Shown piece by piece: positions 8,771-17,728 of a stretch of DNA of 64,000 nt. The stretch covers positions 1 to 64,000 of the forward strand of contig JBBPYR010000122.1 in the NCBI GenBank assembly GCA_038199755.1, in the 5' to 3' direction. The position numbers and the translations under genes were made by a program. The notes under the pieces are model-generated. The model searched no databases. It was not told where the DNA came from and saw nothing but the letters and a program-made list of their open reading frames with translations. Source of the stretch: JBBPYR01 sp038199755 (lineage in GTDB: Bacteria > Chloroflexota > Ktedonobacteria > Ktedonobacterales > Ktedonobacteraceae). Positions within the stretch are counted from its first letter, which is position 1, and the number at the start of each line of letters is the position of its first letter.

Positions 8771-9619
8771 TTACTCAGATTGTAAGACCATCCAAGTGTT
8801 CTCAAAATGCTTCTTGTGCAGGTCTGTTGCAGTGATCCAGTAGTACAGCATACCATTGTTTGCCCACACCATGCTTGCCTCTTCGTCTGTGTCGATTTGC
8901 AAGAGCAACTGCCACTCGTTTGCGTTTTTTGCTAGCTCGGTGGCCTGCGGACTCGTCTCATCTTTTATACCATGCGAGACGAGTTGGCATTGTACGCGCA
9001 TATCATCCTGAATGGTATCGGGATTGCCCAGCAAACGATGGTGTACTTGTCCATGGTCTTCCTTACTAGGGAAGGTTGCTAACAGGTCTTCGTACTTCTT
9101 CTGCTCTTCTTCTGTCCAGTCAAAGCTGACAATCTCCAGCTTGGGATATTGAGAAAGCGTAATTTCGCTTGTGAAGCTGATGCCACATGATTGAAAGTGG
9201 CTACTTTGAGGAAGTGATGCAGGTGCATTTGCACGCTGTAAATGCGTAAGGTCTTCGTGGAAGAAGACTTGCCATCCTCCCTTGTCTTCAAGGTTCTCAC
9301 CATAGGTCTCTTGTTTCGCATCATAGAAAAACCAGAGCATTCCATTTGTGGGGAGGACCTTGGTGATATCATACTCTTGCGCGTCTTCCATACGCACCTG
9401 TGCGATAAATGACTGTGGTGTGCCCTTCCAGTCAGGCCATGTTATGCCTGTGGGTAGATCAGGCAATCCTCCTACCTTCGACGTTCCAATAGCGAAAGCC
9501 TCTTCAACGGCTGAATTCGTCGAGAGGCGTATCGAAGGTTTTGCTAGCGCATCAAGGTCTTTTAGCAAGCGTGTGAGCCCTGCTGCTTTAAATACGGCCT
9601 CTACCTCATTCTTATTCAT
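8771..9619 (-). CDS. DUF1963 (YwqG-like) family protein
   Basis: A 282-residue protein with the YwqG/DUF1963 pattern. Residues about 50-75 show KVGGLPDLPTGITWPDWKG followed by SFIAQVRMED, the hallmark of the family, and the C-terminal half has HHRLLGNPDTIQDDMR and LLLQIDTDEEASMVWANNGMLYYWI, also typical. The function of the family is not established. The protein has no signal peptide or membrane segment. The start ATG follows AGGTGTAAGGATATG at a suitable distance. It lies 36 bp upstream of the HNH-like lipoprotein gene on the same strand and could be co-transcribed with it. Confidence 0.88.
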   Translation of the reverse strand: MNKNEVEAVFKAAGLTRLLKDLDALAKPSIRLSTNSAVEEAFAIGTSKVGGLPDLPTGITWPDWKGTPQSFIAQVRMEDAQEYDITKVLPTNGMLWFFYDAKQETYGENLEDKGGWQVFFHEDLTHLQRANAPASLPQSSHFQSCGISFTSEITLSQYPKLEIVSFDWTEEEQKKYEDLLATFPSKEDHGQVHHRLLGNPDTIQDDMRVQCQLVSHGIKDETSPQATELAKNANEWQLLLQIDTDEEASMVWANNGMLYYWITATDLHKKHFENTWMVLQSE

Positions 9620-9723
9620 ATCCTTACACCTTACCCCTTTTTATTTCTTCAATACGACTAGGGCAATTTCGTATATACGAAGTATCATATCAGATATGGG
9701 TGGATGGATACAAACTTGGCTGT

Positions 9724-10938
9724 TTAAGCGAGCTTACACGCTTCTAAAGTGAGGCGAACTACCTGTGCTAATCCCAATCCTATGGGTGCCACATGTAGAA
9801 ACTCCTCAAGGGTGTGTGCGCCATCTCCCACGGTTACACCAATGCACACGCTCGGAATGTTCAGGCTAATCGGAATGTTGGCGTCGGTGCTTGATGCTTG
9901 GTAGATAGGCTCATACCCCAGCCAGCGTATGGTTTCCGCTGCCAGCGTGATGAGTGGGTCGGTTTGCTCTCGTTTGCCTGCTGGTCGTTCGCCTACCTCT
10001 ATAATTTTTGTCTGTAGCTCTGCTCCAGCTGTCTGCTCGATGATCTTGCGGGCTTGACCTGCAAGCTGATCCAACGCGGCCACATCTACTGACCGCATAT
10101 CTAGTAAGGCCTCAGCGTATGGGGCAATGGTGTTAATGGAGGTTCCACCGGAGATCATACCGACATTATAGGTCGTTTTCGGTTGCCGCGGTACGGTAAT
10201 ATTCGCGATGGCGGCGATAATTCTTCCTAATCCATGAATAGCACTTGCTTGACCAAATGAGCCAAAAGAGTGACCACCTGCTCCACGCACCTCTATACGC
10301 CAGCGCTTTGAGCCAACTGCCTCATTCACGATATGGCCTAGTCGTCCATCTAGGGCTATTACTGCTGTTAATTGGTCACGATAGCGTTCTATGGCCGCTT
10401 GTGTTCCCCGTAGGTTTCCCAATCCCTCCTCGCCTACCACTGCGGCGGCAATGATATCCCTGTCCGTCTCTATCTTCAGTTCGTCGAGTATATCTAGGGT
10501 AGTAAGCATGGTAGCAATACTGACACTATTATCCCAGATACCGGGACCGCGCAAAATATCGCCGTCCCGTTGTACGTTGATCGGGGTTCCCTCTGGAAAG
10601 ACGGTATCGGTATGGGCAATCAGCATAATGGCACCATCCATATGTCGCTTTCCCCTGCCACGGCGTGTATACACATTGTTGATTGCGTCCATCTCCACTG
10701 TATAGCTACGCTCACGTAAGAGCGACGCCACGAATGTAGCGCGTTCGTGTTCACTACCAGTGGGTGCCGGGACTTGGCAGATACGAGATGTTAATTCTGC
10801 AACAGCCTCAGTTTTTCGCAGTGCTGCTAGCCGAATCTGCTCTAGATGTGTGTTGTCTATAATAAAACTCTTTCTACAGATTACTTTTTTCTGTATACAA
10901 TGGCTATACGCAATTTTTGTGCATAGGGGTCCAGACAA
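9724..10938 (-). CDS. M20 family metallopeptidase
   Basis: About 375-404 residues, depending on start. It is an M20 (ArgE/DapE/CPG2-type) zinc peptidase: MLIAHTDTVFPEG carries the first metal-binding His and the Asp following it, VVGEEGLGNLRG carries the catalytic Glu pair, and AVIALDGRLGHIV and GAHTLEEFLHV supply further metal ligands. The dimerisation domain includes GAGGHSFGSFG. It probably hydrolyses peptides or N-acyl amino acids in the cytoplasm. The start is uncertain: the only canonical in-frame start upstream of the conserved region is TTG at 10938, with no clear ribosome site, and residues 1-35 from there look non-homologous. It follows the HSL-type esterase gene by 21 bp. Confidence 0.85.
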   Translation of the reverse strand: MSGPLCTKIAYSHCIQKKVICRKSFIIDNTHLEQIRLAALRKTEAVAELTSRICQVPAPTGSEHERATFVASLLRERSYTVEMDAINNVYTRRGRGKRHMDGAIMLIAHTDTVFPEGTPINVQRDGDILRGPGIWDNSVSIATMLTTLDILDELKIETDRDIIAAAVVGEEGLGNLRGTQAAIERYRDQLTAVIALDGRLGHIVNEAVGSKRWRIEVRGAGGHSFGSFGQASAIHGLGRIIAAIANITVPRQPKTTYNVGMISGGTSINTIAPYAEALLDMRSVDVAALDQLAGQARKIIEQTAGAELQTKIIEVGERPAGKREQTDPLITLAAETIRWLGYEPIYQASSTDANIPISLNIPSVCIGVTVGDGAHTLEEFLHVAPIGLGLAQVVRLTLEACKLA

Positions 10939-10959
10939 AAGGTGGAGACCGATGGCAAA

Positions 10960-11895
10960 CTATTTTAGTGCCTCACGTACGATGGCTGCCGTTTCGTCTA
11001 TTGCCAGTTTCGCCTTGTCGAGCGGGCCCGCCATCGTGAAGAAACCATGGATCATACCATCATAGCGTTTGAAGGTAACAGGGACGCCTGCCTCACGTAA
11101 TCGTTCAGCGTACAGTTCGCCTTCATCTCGTAGGGGATCATATTCGGCGGTAATAATGAGTGCTGGTGGCAAGCCTTTCAAGCTTTCAGCACGGAGTGGG
11201 GCGAAACGGATATCCTTCCCATCTTCATCCTTGACTAGATAGTGATCTAAAAAGCGTTCTATGCCCTTGAGCGTGAGAAAATAACCATCGCCATTCTCAC
11301 GATAGGATGCTCTTTTTACAGCGTCGCCAAGATAGTCTGTCGCAGGGTAAATGAGGAATTGGTAGGCTAGTGATGGTCCTTGAAGGTCGCGTGCTAGCAA
11401 TGTTACAACAGCTGAAAGGTTGCCGCCAGCACTATCTCCGCTAACGGCAATTCGTGTTGCGTCACCGTCGAAGGTGTGTGCGTTTTCAGCTACCCACTGC
11501 ACCGCTGCATAGCTATCCTCTACGGCAGCAGGGAATTTGTGTTCGGGCGCGAGTCGATAATCAACTGAGACAACGATGCAGCCAATGCGGTTGGTGAACT
11601 TGCGGCACAACATATCGTGCGTATCTAGATTGCTCAATACCCATCCTCCACCATGAAAATACACGAGGACAGGATATGGAGCCTCTCCCTCTGGCGTATA
11701 GATGCGTATCGGTATCTCACCTGCTGGTCCAGCTATGCTGTGATCCTCTACCTTCCTAACTACTTCAGGTTCTCCGTTCATCGTCGGTGCTAGGATAACG
11801 CGCTGTTTCCGCACCTCGTCCAGTGGTAATTCGTACCAAGCAGGAGCTAGAGCCATTTGTTCTAATAGTGTTTTTGTCTGTGGATCGAGTGGCAT
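10960..11895 (-). CDS. Alpha/beta hydrolase, hormone-sensitive-lipase (HSL) family
   Basis: A 311-residue esterase of the bacterial HSL family. The oxyanion-hole motif HGGGW lies near residue 80, the nucleophile is Ser in SGDSAGGN near residue 153, the acid is Asp in TAEYDPLRDEGE near 254, and the His is in DGMIHGFF near 284. Such enzymes hydrolyse short-chain acyl esters. No signal peptide is visible. The ATG is preceded by GGAGGAAACTCACCC. It is followed closely by the M20 peptidase gene on the same strand, so both may share a transcript. Its substrate is not predictable. Confidence 0.92.
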   Translation of the reverse strand: MPLDPQTKTLLEQMALAPAWYELPLDEVRKQRVILAPTMNGEPEVVRKVEDHSIAGPAGEIPIRIYTPEGEAPYPVLVYFHGGGWVLSNLDTHDMLCRKFTNRIGCIVVSVDYRLAPEHKFPAAVEDSYAAVQWVAENAHTFDGDATRIAVSGDSAGGNLSAVVTLLARDLQGPSLAYQFLIYPATDYLGDAVKRASYRENGDGYFLTLKGIERFLDHYLVKDEDGKDIRFAPLRAESLKGLPPALIITAEYDPLRDEGELYAERLREAGVPVTFKRYDGMIHGFFTMAGPLDKAKLAIDETAAIVREALK

Positions 11896-11952
11896 GGGTG
11901 AGTTTCCTCCAATTCTTTTGGTTTATTGTAGTTTATGGCTATATGAAATAAA

Positions 11953-12858
11953 TTAATCAAAGTGTGGCTTTTCGTACTGGAGCGTGGTAACGCCGATCAA
12001 AACAGCCACACAGCCACCTATTTGCCAAGCATCTAGGTATTGCCCCAGCCAGAAATAAGCGATGATGCCAGCCGCCACCAATTCCATCATGGCCGCGATA
12101 CCCACCCGCGTCGCGTCGATGCGTCGTAACGCGCCCAACACTAGCGTAAAAGGAATTGCCATGCCTAGCACGCCAACACCAGCTATAAGTAAAAGATGAT
12201 GCGGTGTCCAGGTTGATGCGGGGATCGCCCACGGTGGTTGCACACACAACCAAAAAATGCTAGCGACAAGGGCACCATAGGTGGTGGCGGTGAACGTTGG
12301 AAGGTCGCGCCCAACGCGTCTTCCCAAGAGCAAATACGCGATATACGTGACTAAGGCCAGATTTGCGTACAACAAGCCCAGTCCATCCAGCCGACCGAGG
12401 CTTTGGTGCCATATGCCTGTCAACAACAGGACGCCACCGAGGGTCAGCACGAGGGCGAGTATTACTGAGGGTGAAGGCAAGCGCCTGCGCCACAGTGCTT
12501 CGCCCAGCGTCATCCAAGCGGTCGCGCTAAATTGGATGACGAGCGCGACCGCAATAGGTAAGCGACTAATCGCTACGAAGTAGGTGTACGTCACCAAGGC
12601 CAATGAGAGACCAAAAGCAATGATCCAGCCCCAATGACGACGTGGCAGTTTTAAGCCTTTGCGCCATCCTAGTAGCAGGATAGCGAAGAGACAAAAACCG
12701 CCAATAATCATTCGTAACTCGACAAGTGTGATCGGAGAAATGCCATCGTCAAAGAGTAAGCGTGACAGGCTACCATTAAAACCAAAGAGAATTGAAGCAC
12801 TAATGACCATCGCATAACCAAGCAAACGGTAGGTTCTGTCGTGCCGTGCGCTACTCAT
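11953..12858 (-). CDS. EamA/DMT family transporter
   Basis: A 301-residue integral membrane protein with about ten hydrophobic segments arranged as two five-helix EamA repeats. Examples are LGYAMVISASILFGFNGS at the N-terminus and LLLIAGVGVLGMAIPFTL in the second repeat. Members of the drug/metabolite transporter superfamily export amino acids, nucleotides or metabolites. The start at 12858 overlaps the stop codon of the upstream M48 protease gene (TAATG) and follows GGCGAGGCGAT, so the two are translationally coupled. An in-frame ATG at 12876 exists but has no better ribosome site. The substrate is unknown. Confidence 0.88.
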   Translation of the reverse strand: MSSARHDRTYRLLGYAMVISASILFGFNGSLSRLLFDDGISPITLVELRMIIGGFCLFAILLLGWRKGLKLPRRHWGWIIAFGLSLALVTYTYFVAISRLPIAVALVIQFSATAWMTLGEALWRRRLPSPSVILALVLTLGGVLLLTGIWHQSLGRLDGLGLLYANLALVTYIAYLLLGRRVGRDLPTFTATTYGALVASIFWLCVQPPWAIPASTWTPHHLLLIAGVGVLGMAIPFTLVLGALRRIDATRVGIAAMMELVAAGIIAYFWLGQYLDAWQIGGCVAVLIGVTTLQYEKPHFD

Positions 12859-13859
12859 TAGATCGCCTCGCCACACAAGCTACAAAAGCGACGATTGCTT
12901 TGTTCGCGCCCACAATGTGGGCAACGGTAAAGCACCGGAGTGCTAGCTGAAGATGACGAAGGCGAGGGATTGTTGCCGGGTCCACTGCCACTACTCGCGC
13001 CTGTTGGCATATGAACATAGCGCCCATCCAGGATATCCTTATATTCGCGTGTCTCAGCCCAGTTCACAATTTCCTTAGCACGTACAATCGTCAGGGGATG
13101 ATTGAGTGGCGTCACCAAAAGCGTCTTATATACACGGTCTAGCAGATTGGCATCTACCTCTTCATATAGGTCGGCCTGTTTGAGAAACTCGCTTGCACTC
13201 ATCTGGTTACGCTGAAAGAGCGTGCCACCTGCGAGCTTCATCATCAGCGTCAACATCACCTGTGGGTCCTGTACTACAAGCAAGGCTGCGCGGTCAGCCG
13301 AAAACTCAGACTTGCGGTCCCACTCCAGCAGAGCTGCCTCTAGCGTTCGTCCCACCAAGCGACCAATGCCGAGCGTCATATCGCCAATTAGAGTGAGCAA
13401 GAGACTGATCACACGGGCCATCGTCTTATAGAGGATATGCCCTGATTTAATATGCCCTAGCTCATGAGCAATCACCGCTAACACCTCATCTTCGCTCATT
13501 AAATCGAGCAAGCCGCTCGTGACCACAATATAGGGATGATTATGCCCACTCGTATAAGCATTCGGAGCAGGATATTGCGCGACATACAATTCAGGTTCGC
13601 GCACGTCAAGAATCGCGCACGCCTCCTGCAATTGGGTGTACAATTGTGAGCATTGTGCGGGTGACACACGCACGGTCTGCGCCACATTCTGTATGTAGGC
13701 GACACGTTCAGGAAAAAGTTCGATGAACTTGCGTATGATAATATCCAGACCTGGCACTTTTTGCAATGCCCCAAGCGCAGCTCTATCATAGGGGTGTTGC
13801 AGGGCAGCGGGATCGAGACCAGGGAAGCGTCGCCTCGTCTTAGACTGAGCAGTAGACAT
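12858..13859 (-). CDS. M48 family metalloprotease with C-terminal zinc ribbon
   Basis: A 333-residue zinc protease. The active-site helix is AVIAHELGHIKSGHIL (HExxH near residues 130-134), and the third zinc ligand Glu is in WDRKSEFSADRAAL. Two hydrophobic stretches around MARVISLLLTLIGD flank the catalytic helix, as in HtpX-like proteins, but the strong N-terminal membrane helices of HtpX are missing. The C-terminus is a four-Cys zinc ribbon (CPHCGREQSNRRFCSLC) after a Ser/Gly/Pro-rich linker. The frame extends upstream, but ATG at 13859 follows GAAAGGTTG and gives the conserved start. It overlaps the EamA gene by one base. A role in membrane or envelope protein turnover is likely. Confidence 0.9.
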   Translation of the reverse strand: MSTAQSKTRRRFPGLDPAALQHPYDRAALGALQKVPGLDIIIRKFIELFPERVAYIQNVAQTVRVSPAQCSQLYTQLQEACAILDVREPELYVAQYPAPNAYTSGHNHPYIVVTSGLLDLMSEDEVLAVIAHELGHIKSGHILYKTMARVISLLLTLIGDMTLGIGRLVGRTLEAALLEWDRKSEFSADRAALLVVQDPQVMLTLMMKLAGGTLFQRNQMSASEFLKQADLYEEVDANLLDRVYKTLLVTPLNHPLTIVRAKEIVNWAETREYKDILDGRYVHMPTGASSGSGPGNNPSPSSSSASTPVLYRCPHCGREQSNRRFCSLCGEAI

Positions 13860-14105
13860 TATAGACAACCTTTCTATAGCGAATTCTCTGATTATTTGAT
13901 ATGTCATAACATACACGGCAAAAGTGCTTTGTATTCTATCACAAACTGATGTTCACTTGGCGGCAGACAAAAAAGAAAGAGCCGTCCACGGAGAAGTTTA
14001 TGCTAGCTTACCCGTTCAACGGCTACTCTATTTGTAGGGTATAGCCTGGACACTTCATACAGCAGTAGGTATACGGAGCATACAAAGCTGTAGAGGAGTA
14101 ACTGG

Positions 14106-14513
14106 CTATGAGTCAAATTCAACTGTGATGCGAGGAAGCTTCAGTTGAGCCTTATGATGGAAAAATAGTCGTATTGCCTGCGCTACAATTTCATTATCAC
14201 GGGGTTGCTGCAACTTATCGTGTTGCACGACGCGCTTGGTCATGACTTGTACGCGCCACACGCCATTTGTGCGCTTCAAACCTGCTGGAATGGCAACACG
14301 AAGAAGGGCGGCGACACGGGGGGATTGACGGTTAATAACCTGGAGGATATCGGACCAATGTTCATGCATGACGGAAGTGAATTGTTCTGAAAATTCGTCG
14401 TATCGAGCATGCGGCTTTTGTTGCTCCACGGAGAGCCTCCTCGTAACACTCAAGGTACTGACGCTGCCAAAAGTATACCACAACGCGTGTGTATTTACTA
14501 TGGTAATGAGCAA
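14106..14513 (-). CDS. Orphan ORF resembling the C-terminal domain of DNA polymerase III gamma/tau
   Basis: About 110 meaningful residues after an ill-defined N-terminus. The segment HEHWSDILQVINRQSPRVAAL followed by RVAIPAGLKRTNGVWRV and the final part VAQAIRLFFHHKAQLKLPRITVEF match my recollection of the C-terminal domain of DnaX: a helix ending in RSxxVAALL, a strand pair, and a basic helix-strand end. The ATPase domain of DnaX is absent. The only start at the 5' end of the open frame is TTG at 14513, without a good ribosome site, so this may be a gene fragment. The region upstream is occupied by an IS256 remnant in the opposite direction, which could have cut the gene. Confidence 0.45.
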   Translation of the reverse strand: MLITIVNTHALWYTFGSVSTLSVTRRLSVEQQKPHARYDEFSEQFTSVMHEHWSDILQVINRQSPRVAALLRVAIPAGLKRTNGVWRVQVMTKRVVQHDKLQQPRDNEIVAQAIRLFFHHKAQLKLPRITVEFDS

Positions 14514-14557
14514 CCTTCCACTACTAAGGGTTTAATGTTGTAATGAGCAACTTTCCA
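14503..14557 (+). repeat. 18-bp direct repeat, one mismatch
   Basis: GTAATGAGCAACCTTCCA at 14503-14520 recurs at 14540-14557 with C to T at one position, 37 bp apart. The second copy contains the start codon of the IS256-like transposase remnant (ATGAGCAACTTTCC). The first copy lies at the 5' edge of the DnaX-like ORF. It may mark a duplicated IS edge. Confidence 0.6.
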
Positions 14558-14917
14558 TTTGTACCCAAGAAAAAGAGTACCACATCCACCACCGACTCCC
14601 AAATGGGAGAGCAAGCATCCCCACCGGTGCCAGAGCAACAAACGTTTCATGAGCATTTGCGTGCATTAATGCGAAGTGCCGTCCGTGTGGTGATCGCAGA
14701 AGTGATGCGCGAGGAATTGAAGCAGTTACTAGGGGCCGCCTGGGGAGAGTGTACCCCGAAGCGGAAAGGCTACCGCAATGGGACCTACACCCGGGATTTG
14801 GCGACCTCATCGGGTCCCATCGAAGCCCTTCACGTTCCTAGAGACCGCGAAGGCCAGTTCCATACTGGGGTTTGTGGTGCAATGGAACAAAGAAGTGGTC
14901 TAAGGGCTGCCTTTTGA
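14543..14917 (+). pseudogene. IS256-family transposase, N-terminal fragment
   Basis: The first 110 residues match the N-terminus of IS256/mutator-type transposases: VMREELKQLLGAAWGE, then RKGYRNGTYTRDLATSSGPI and LHVPRDREGQFHTGV. A full-length protein would be about 400 residues with a DDE domain; here the frame is lost after residue about 112 and ends at 14917. The remaining DDE domain is not found downstream, where an unrelated alpha/beta hydrolase fragment begins. It is a dead IS remnant. The start at 14543 lies in the second copy of an 18-bp direct repeat. Confidence 0.85.
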
Positions 14918-15099
14918 TCTGACCAGCAAAGAAAACCTCAATTTCCCGTTTTTGTTGATATCTCTCTCTCTGGTAAAACTTGCTCGATGTCATTGTCCCC
15001 CTCAACGACTGCAGCATCAATCGGTTTCTCTTTGTCAAAAGAAGAGCTACTAGAGGTAGCTCTCAGATAACCAAGATGTTAGGATGTAGACAGGGATGC

Positions 15100-15810
15100 A
15101 TGGCCAATCCGCACTGCAATGCGGCCAATCCGCATCTCCCACTGGTCTTCTACCGTCTGGTTCATGACCTGAACACGCAGCCGATTACCTTCCAGACGCC
15201 CCAACAGGTCACGGTGCAGTTCAGTGGTGACGATCTGATGCACTGGCTCGTCCAGGCATTGTCCAACACGGATCTCATTCCCCTGTTGCCAGCGGTGCTC
15301 TTCCAACTGCGCAACCACGACTACACGCAGCTCTCTCGCATCTATGGCACCGTGGGAACTGACGATGACACGACGAGCATAGGATTGTTCTATGCGGTGG
15401 AGTGTGGCGAAGACATGGCGTATACCACACTGCAGCGCCTTCAGGCATCCGTTCAGGTGCAAGCACCTGAACTTCGACCTTGGATGCTCGCCTCCCTTCT
15501 AGGGACGTACCGTGCATGCCAGTTCTGGAATGTAAAGCCCGTCCCAGCAGTGCAGAAAGAGCCCGTCACCAACTCCATCCCAACGCTGATTCTGGAAGGA
15601 GAGTACGACCCACTTACCCCACCGGCCAACGGGATACTCGCAGCGCAGACGCTCAGCAGAAGCTTCTTCTTTCTGTTTCCGGGGGTGAGCCACGGCTTAC
15701 ACACGACCAACCCGTGCCCACGCGAGATCGGACGCGCCTTCCTGGACCATCCAACTGTCAAACCCGATGCCAGCTGCATCAGCAGCATGCCAGAACCCGA
15801 CTTTAGGTAA
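15100..15810 (+). pseudogene. 5'-truncated alpha/beta hydrolase (TAP-like C-terminal domain)
   Basis: The frame encodes about 235 residues equal to the C-terminal part of tripeptidyl-aminopeptidase-like alpha/beta hydrolases. It includes the cap region (GDDLMHWLVQALSNTDLIPLLP), the catalytic Asp in TLILEGEYDPLTPP and the catalytic His in FPGVSHGLHTTN, followed by FLDHPTVKPDASCI. The N-terminal half with the oxyanion hole and nucleophile Ser is missing; upstream sequence to 14918 has no homology I can recognise. The exact left border is uncertain because the frame is open to 14980. The fragment cannot be an active hydrolase. A small hairpin (CGTGGCGA at 15831-15838 with TCGCCACG at 15848-15855) follows it. 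Confidence 0.75.
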
Positions 15811-15906
15811 TCACGCTCGCGAGAGAGAGGCGTGGCGATCCTCGCGGTCGCCACGCTCACCTCTGCACGAGCCTTGACCTCAAAAACGGAATGAAACAAC
15901 GTGTGC

Positions 15907-16022
15907 TCCATGGCTTGCCCTCCGCCTAGAGCCTCTGCCCATCTTCTCCGTTGAGGTGACACGCTCCGTACACCAAGAGGCAGAAGCAGAGCAGAGGCTC
16001 TAGGCGGAGGGCAAGCCATGGA
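15907..16022. repeat. Perfect 32-bp inverted repeat with 52-bp spacer
   Basis: Bases 15907-15938 are the exact reverse complement of 15991-16022. The spacer 15939-15990 holds no gene. The right arm runs directly into an IS630-like transposase N-terminus reading outward, so the arms may be the shared upstream end of two element copies in inverted orientation, of which the left has been lost. A hairpin of this size would also form a strong secondary structure in RNA. Confidence 0.85.
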
Positions 16023-16222
16023 CCCGCGAGCAACGCCGTGCGGTCAAAGCTCACCTGGTGGCTGGGATGCAAGAGGGCCACTCGTGGCAAACAGCGGCAG
16101 CACAATCTGGGTTACAGATCAGTCAATCGAACGCCTATCGGCTTTGGCAGGCTTGGCGTACATGTGGTGAGACGGCACTGCAAGATGAACGACAAGGCCA
16201 TCCCAGCAAACTGCGTGGAGAG
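16019..16222 (+). pseudogene. Helix-turn-helix N-terminus of an IS630/IS481-like transposase
   Basis: In the frame of base 16019 the translation gives EQRRAVKAHLVAGMQEGHSW, AAAQSGLQISQSNAYRLWQAW and ALQDERQGHPSKLRGE, which is the DNA-binding N-terminal domain of IS630-type transposases. The match stops after LRGE near base 16222. From there on the plus strand is the antisense of a Gfo/Idh oxidoreductase gene. So only the first 65 or so residues of the transposase remain, joined head-on to the 3' end of the oxidoreductase gene. Confidence 0.7.
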
Positions 16223-17203
16223 GCCGTCAACAAGCGGAGTTCCATTCTCCCGAATCGCCCGCATCATGTCTTCGATCTGCAGGGCATGGCTTCTGATGGA
16301 AAGCGCAGCAGGATCCTGAGCGGCAGACAGAGCCGCAGGAGAGGAGGGGGCGCGTTGCTCGCGAGGAGCACCGTAGGAGCTTACCCCCTCATGATCATCG
16401 CGAGCCAGGTGCAGATAGCTCAGACGGTCATCTTCAATGACCGCTGATCCTTGGTCGCCATAGATATCGACGCGGGTACCCATGCCGGGATAGGCACCTG
16501 TTGTCGCGGAGATCGTCCCCAACGCTCCGCACGCAAAGCGCAGGACGGCAACCGCTCCATCTTCGGTCTCCATCCGATGCACGAGGGTATCCGTGTACGC
16601 GAAGACGCTCTTGACCGGCCCCATCAGCCACTGCAACAGATCAATGGAGTGGATGGACTGGTTCATCAGCACGCCGCCCCCATCAAGTTCCCACGTTCCA
16701 CGCCAAGCTCCACTGTCGTAATACGCCTGCGAACGCCACCAGGGCACGAGAGCGTTGCCAAGCACCAAACGGCCAAAGGCTTGCTCCTTCATCAGGTCAT
16801 GCACCTGACTGGTATCCGGGTCGAAGCGGTGCTGACTGATGACGGCTAGTTTCACACCCGTCTCTTGCTGCACCCGCAACATCTCGTCAATTGCCGCAAG
16901 ACTGATCTCCATCGGTTTCTCGACAATCACATGCACGCCTGCGCGCATGACGTGGCAGGCGTGTTCCCCATGCTGACCACTGGGGGTGCAGATGTTGACC
17001 ACATCGAGCTGCTCACGCGCCACCATCTGCTGAACATCACGATAGGGCGTCACGTGAAATGCCTCCGCTAGCTTCTGTGCGAGCTCGGGGACGACATCAG
17101 CAACGGCCACCAGTTGCGCATCGGGCAAGCTGGTGATCGCTTCTGCGTGGGTGCGACCGATCACGCCACAGCCAATAATCGCGAACCGTAGTTTCTCTGT
17201 CAT
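16112..17203 (-). pseudogene. Gfo/Idh/MocA oxidoreductase with C-terminus replaced by IS sequence
   Basis: The 363-codon frame starts as a normal Gfo/Idh/MocA enzyme: FAIIGCGVIGRTHAEAI, the EKP motif in VIVEKPMEIS near residue 95, and LDGGGVLMNQSIHSIDLLQWL with the catalytic His. Homology runs to IRENGTPLVDG near residue 327. After this, family members end with a short helix and strand; here the frame runs about 35 residues into the antisense of an IS630-like fragment. The start ATG follows AAAGGAGAGAGGAAG. The protein may still fold, since most of the domain remains, but the last secondary elements are lost. It lies 115 bp after a truncated sugar isomerase gene, in a sugar-uptake locus. Confidence 0.75.
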
Positions 17204-17318
17204 CTTCCTCTCTCCTTTCTGTTCATGGTGTTGCCCTGACCCGAAGCTGGGCCGCTACACTAGGGAAAAAAGCGGTGGAGAGGCTGGGCCACATCGTCTG
17301 TAGCACTCAGGTCCTTTC

Positions 17319-17645
17319 CTACTGAAGAGCAAGCTCCGCCTCCGCCGCGCGTTCGACACGGACAAAGTCAGGCAAGGCGATCTCGGGCTCCTCGATCTCG
17401 CGATGCCAGCGCTTTTCCCACTCAAACGCGATCCACCCGTCATAACCGCCATTCGCCAGTAACTGTAGGACCTCAACGACTGGTACAATCCCCTGTCCCA
17501 TGAGGCAATAACGCACGTCGCCATTCGTCGTCACCGAGTCTTTCAGGTGAACATGTCTCACGCGGTCTTCGAGCTTTTCGTACGTGTCTGCAAGCGGCTC
17601 AGAGAAGAATCTGTACGGATGATGGACGTCCCAGAGCTTATTCAC
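17319..17645 (-). pseudogene. Sugar phosphate isomerase/epimerase, C-terminal fragment
   Basis: The 108 residues match the last third of xylose-isomerase-like TIM-barrel enzymes (AP endonuclease 2 family): LWDVHHPYRFF, then VRHVHLKDSV with a metal-binding His, and the end GGYDGWIAFEWEKRWH with the metal-binding Glu. A full protein is about 280 residues, so roughly the first 180 are missing. Upstream is only a hairpin and the end of an ABC permease gene. A GTG at 17645 could start the fragment, but no ribosome site fits. It was probably the catabolic partner of the ABC transporter and the adjacent oxidoreductase. Confidence 0.75.
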
Positions 17646-17670
17646 ATGGGAATGGTAAGCACCTCATCAA

Positions 17671-17699
17671 TCCCAGGCTGGCTTGAGACCAGCCTGGGA
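17671..17699 (-). terminator. Hairpin after the sugar ABC transporter operon
   Basis: TCCCAGGCTGG at 17671-17681 pairs perfectly with CCAGCCTGGGA at 17689-17699 over a seven-base loop. It follows the stop of the MalG-like permease gene on the minus strand. There is no long T tract, so termination is likely but not certain. Confidence 0.6.
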
Positions 17700-17728
17700 G
17701 TAACGTCGCCTGTCGCCATACCTGCTGT

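Noticed and set aside
15453..16019. Minus-strand ORF of 188 codons through the inverted repeat
   Set aside because: It runs through the repeat arms and then antisense to the alpha/beta hydrolase remnant; no family pattern was seen.
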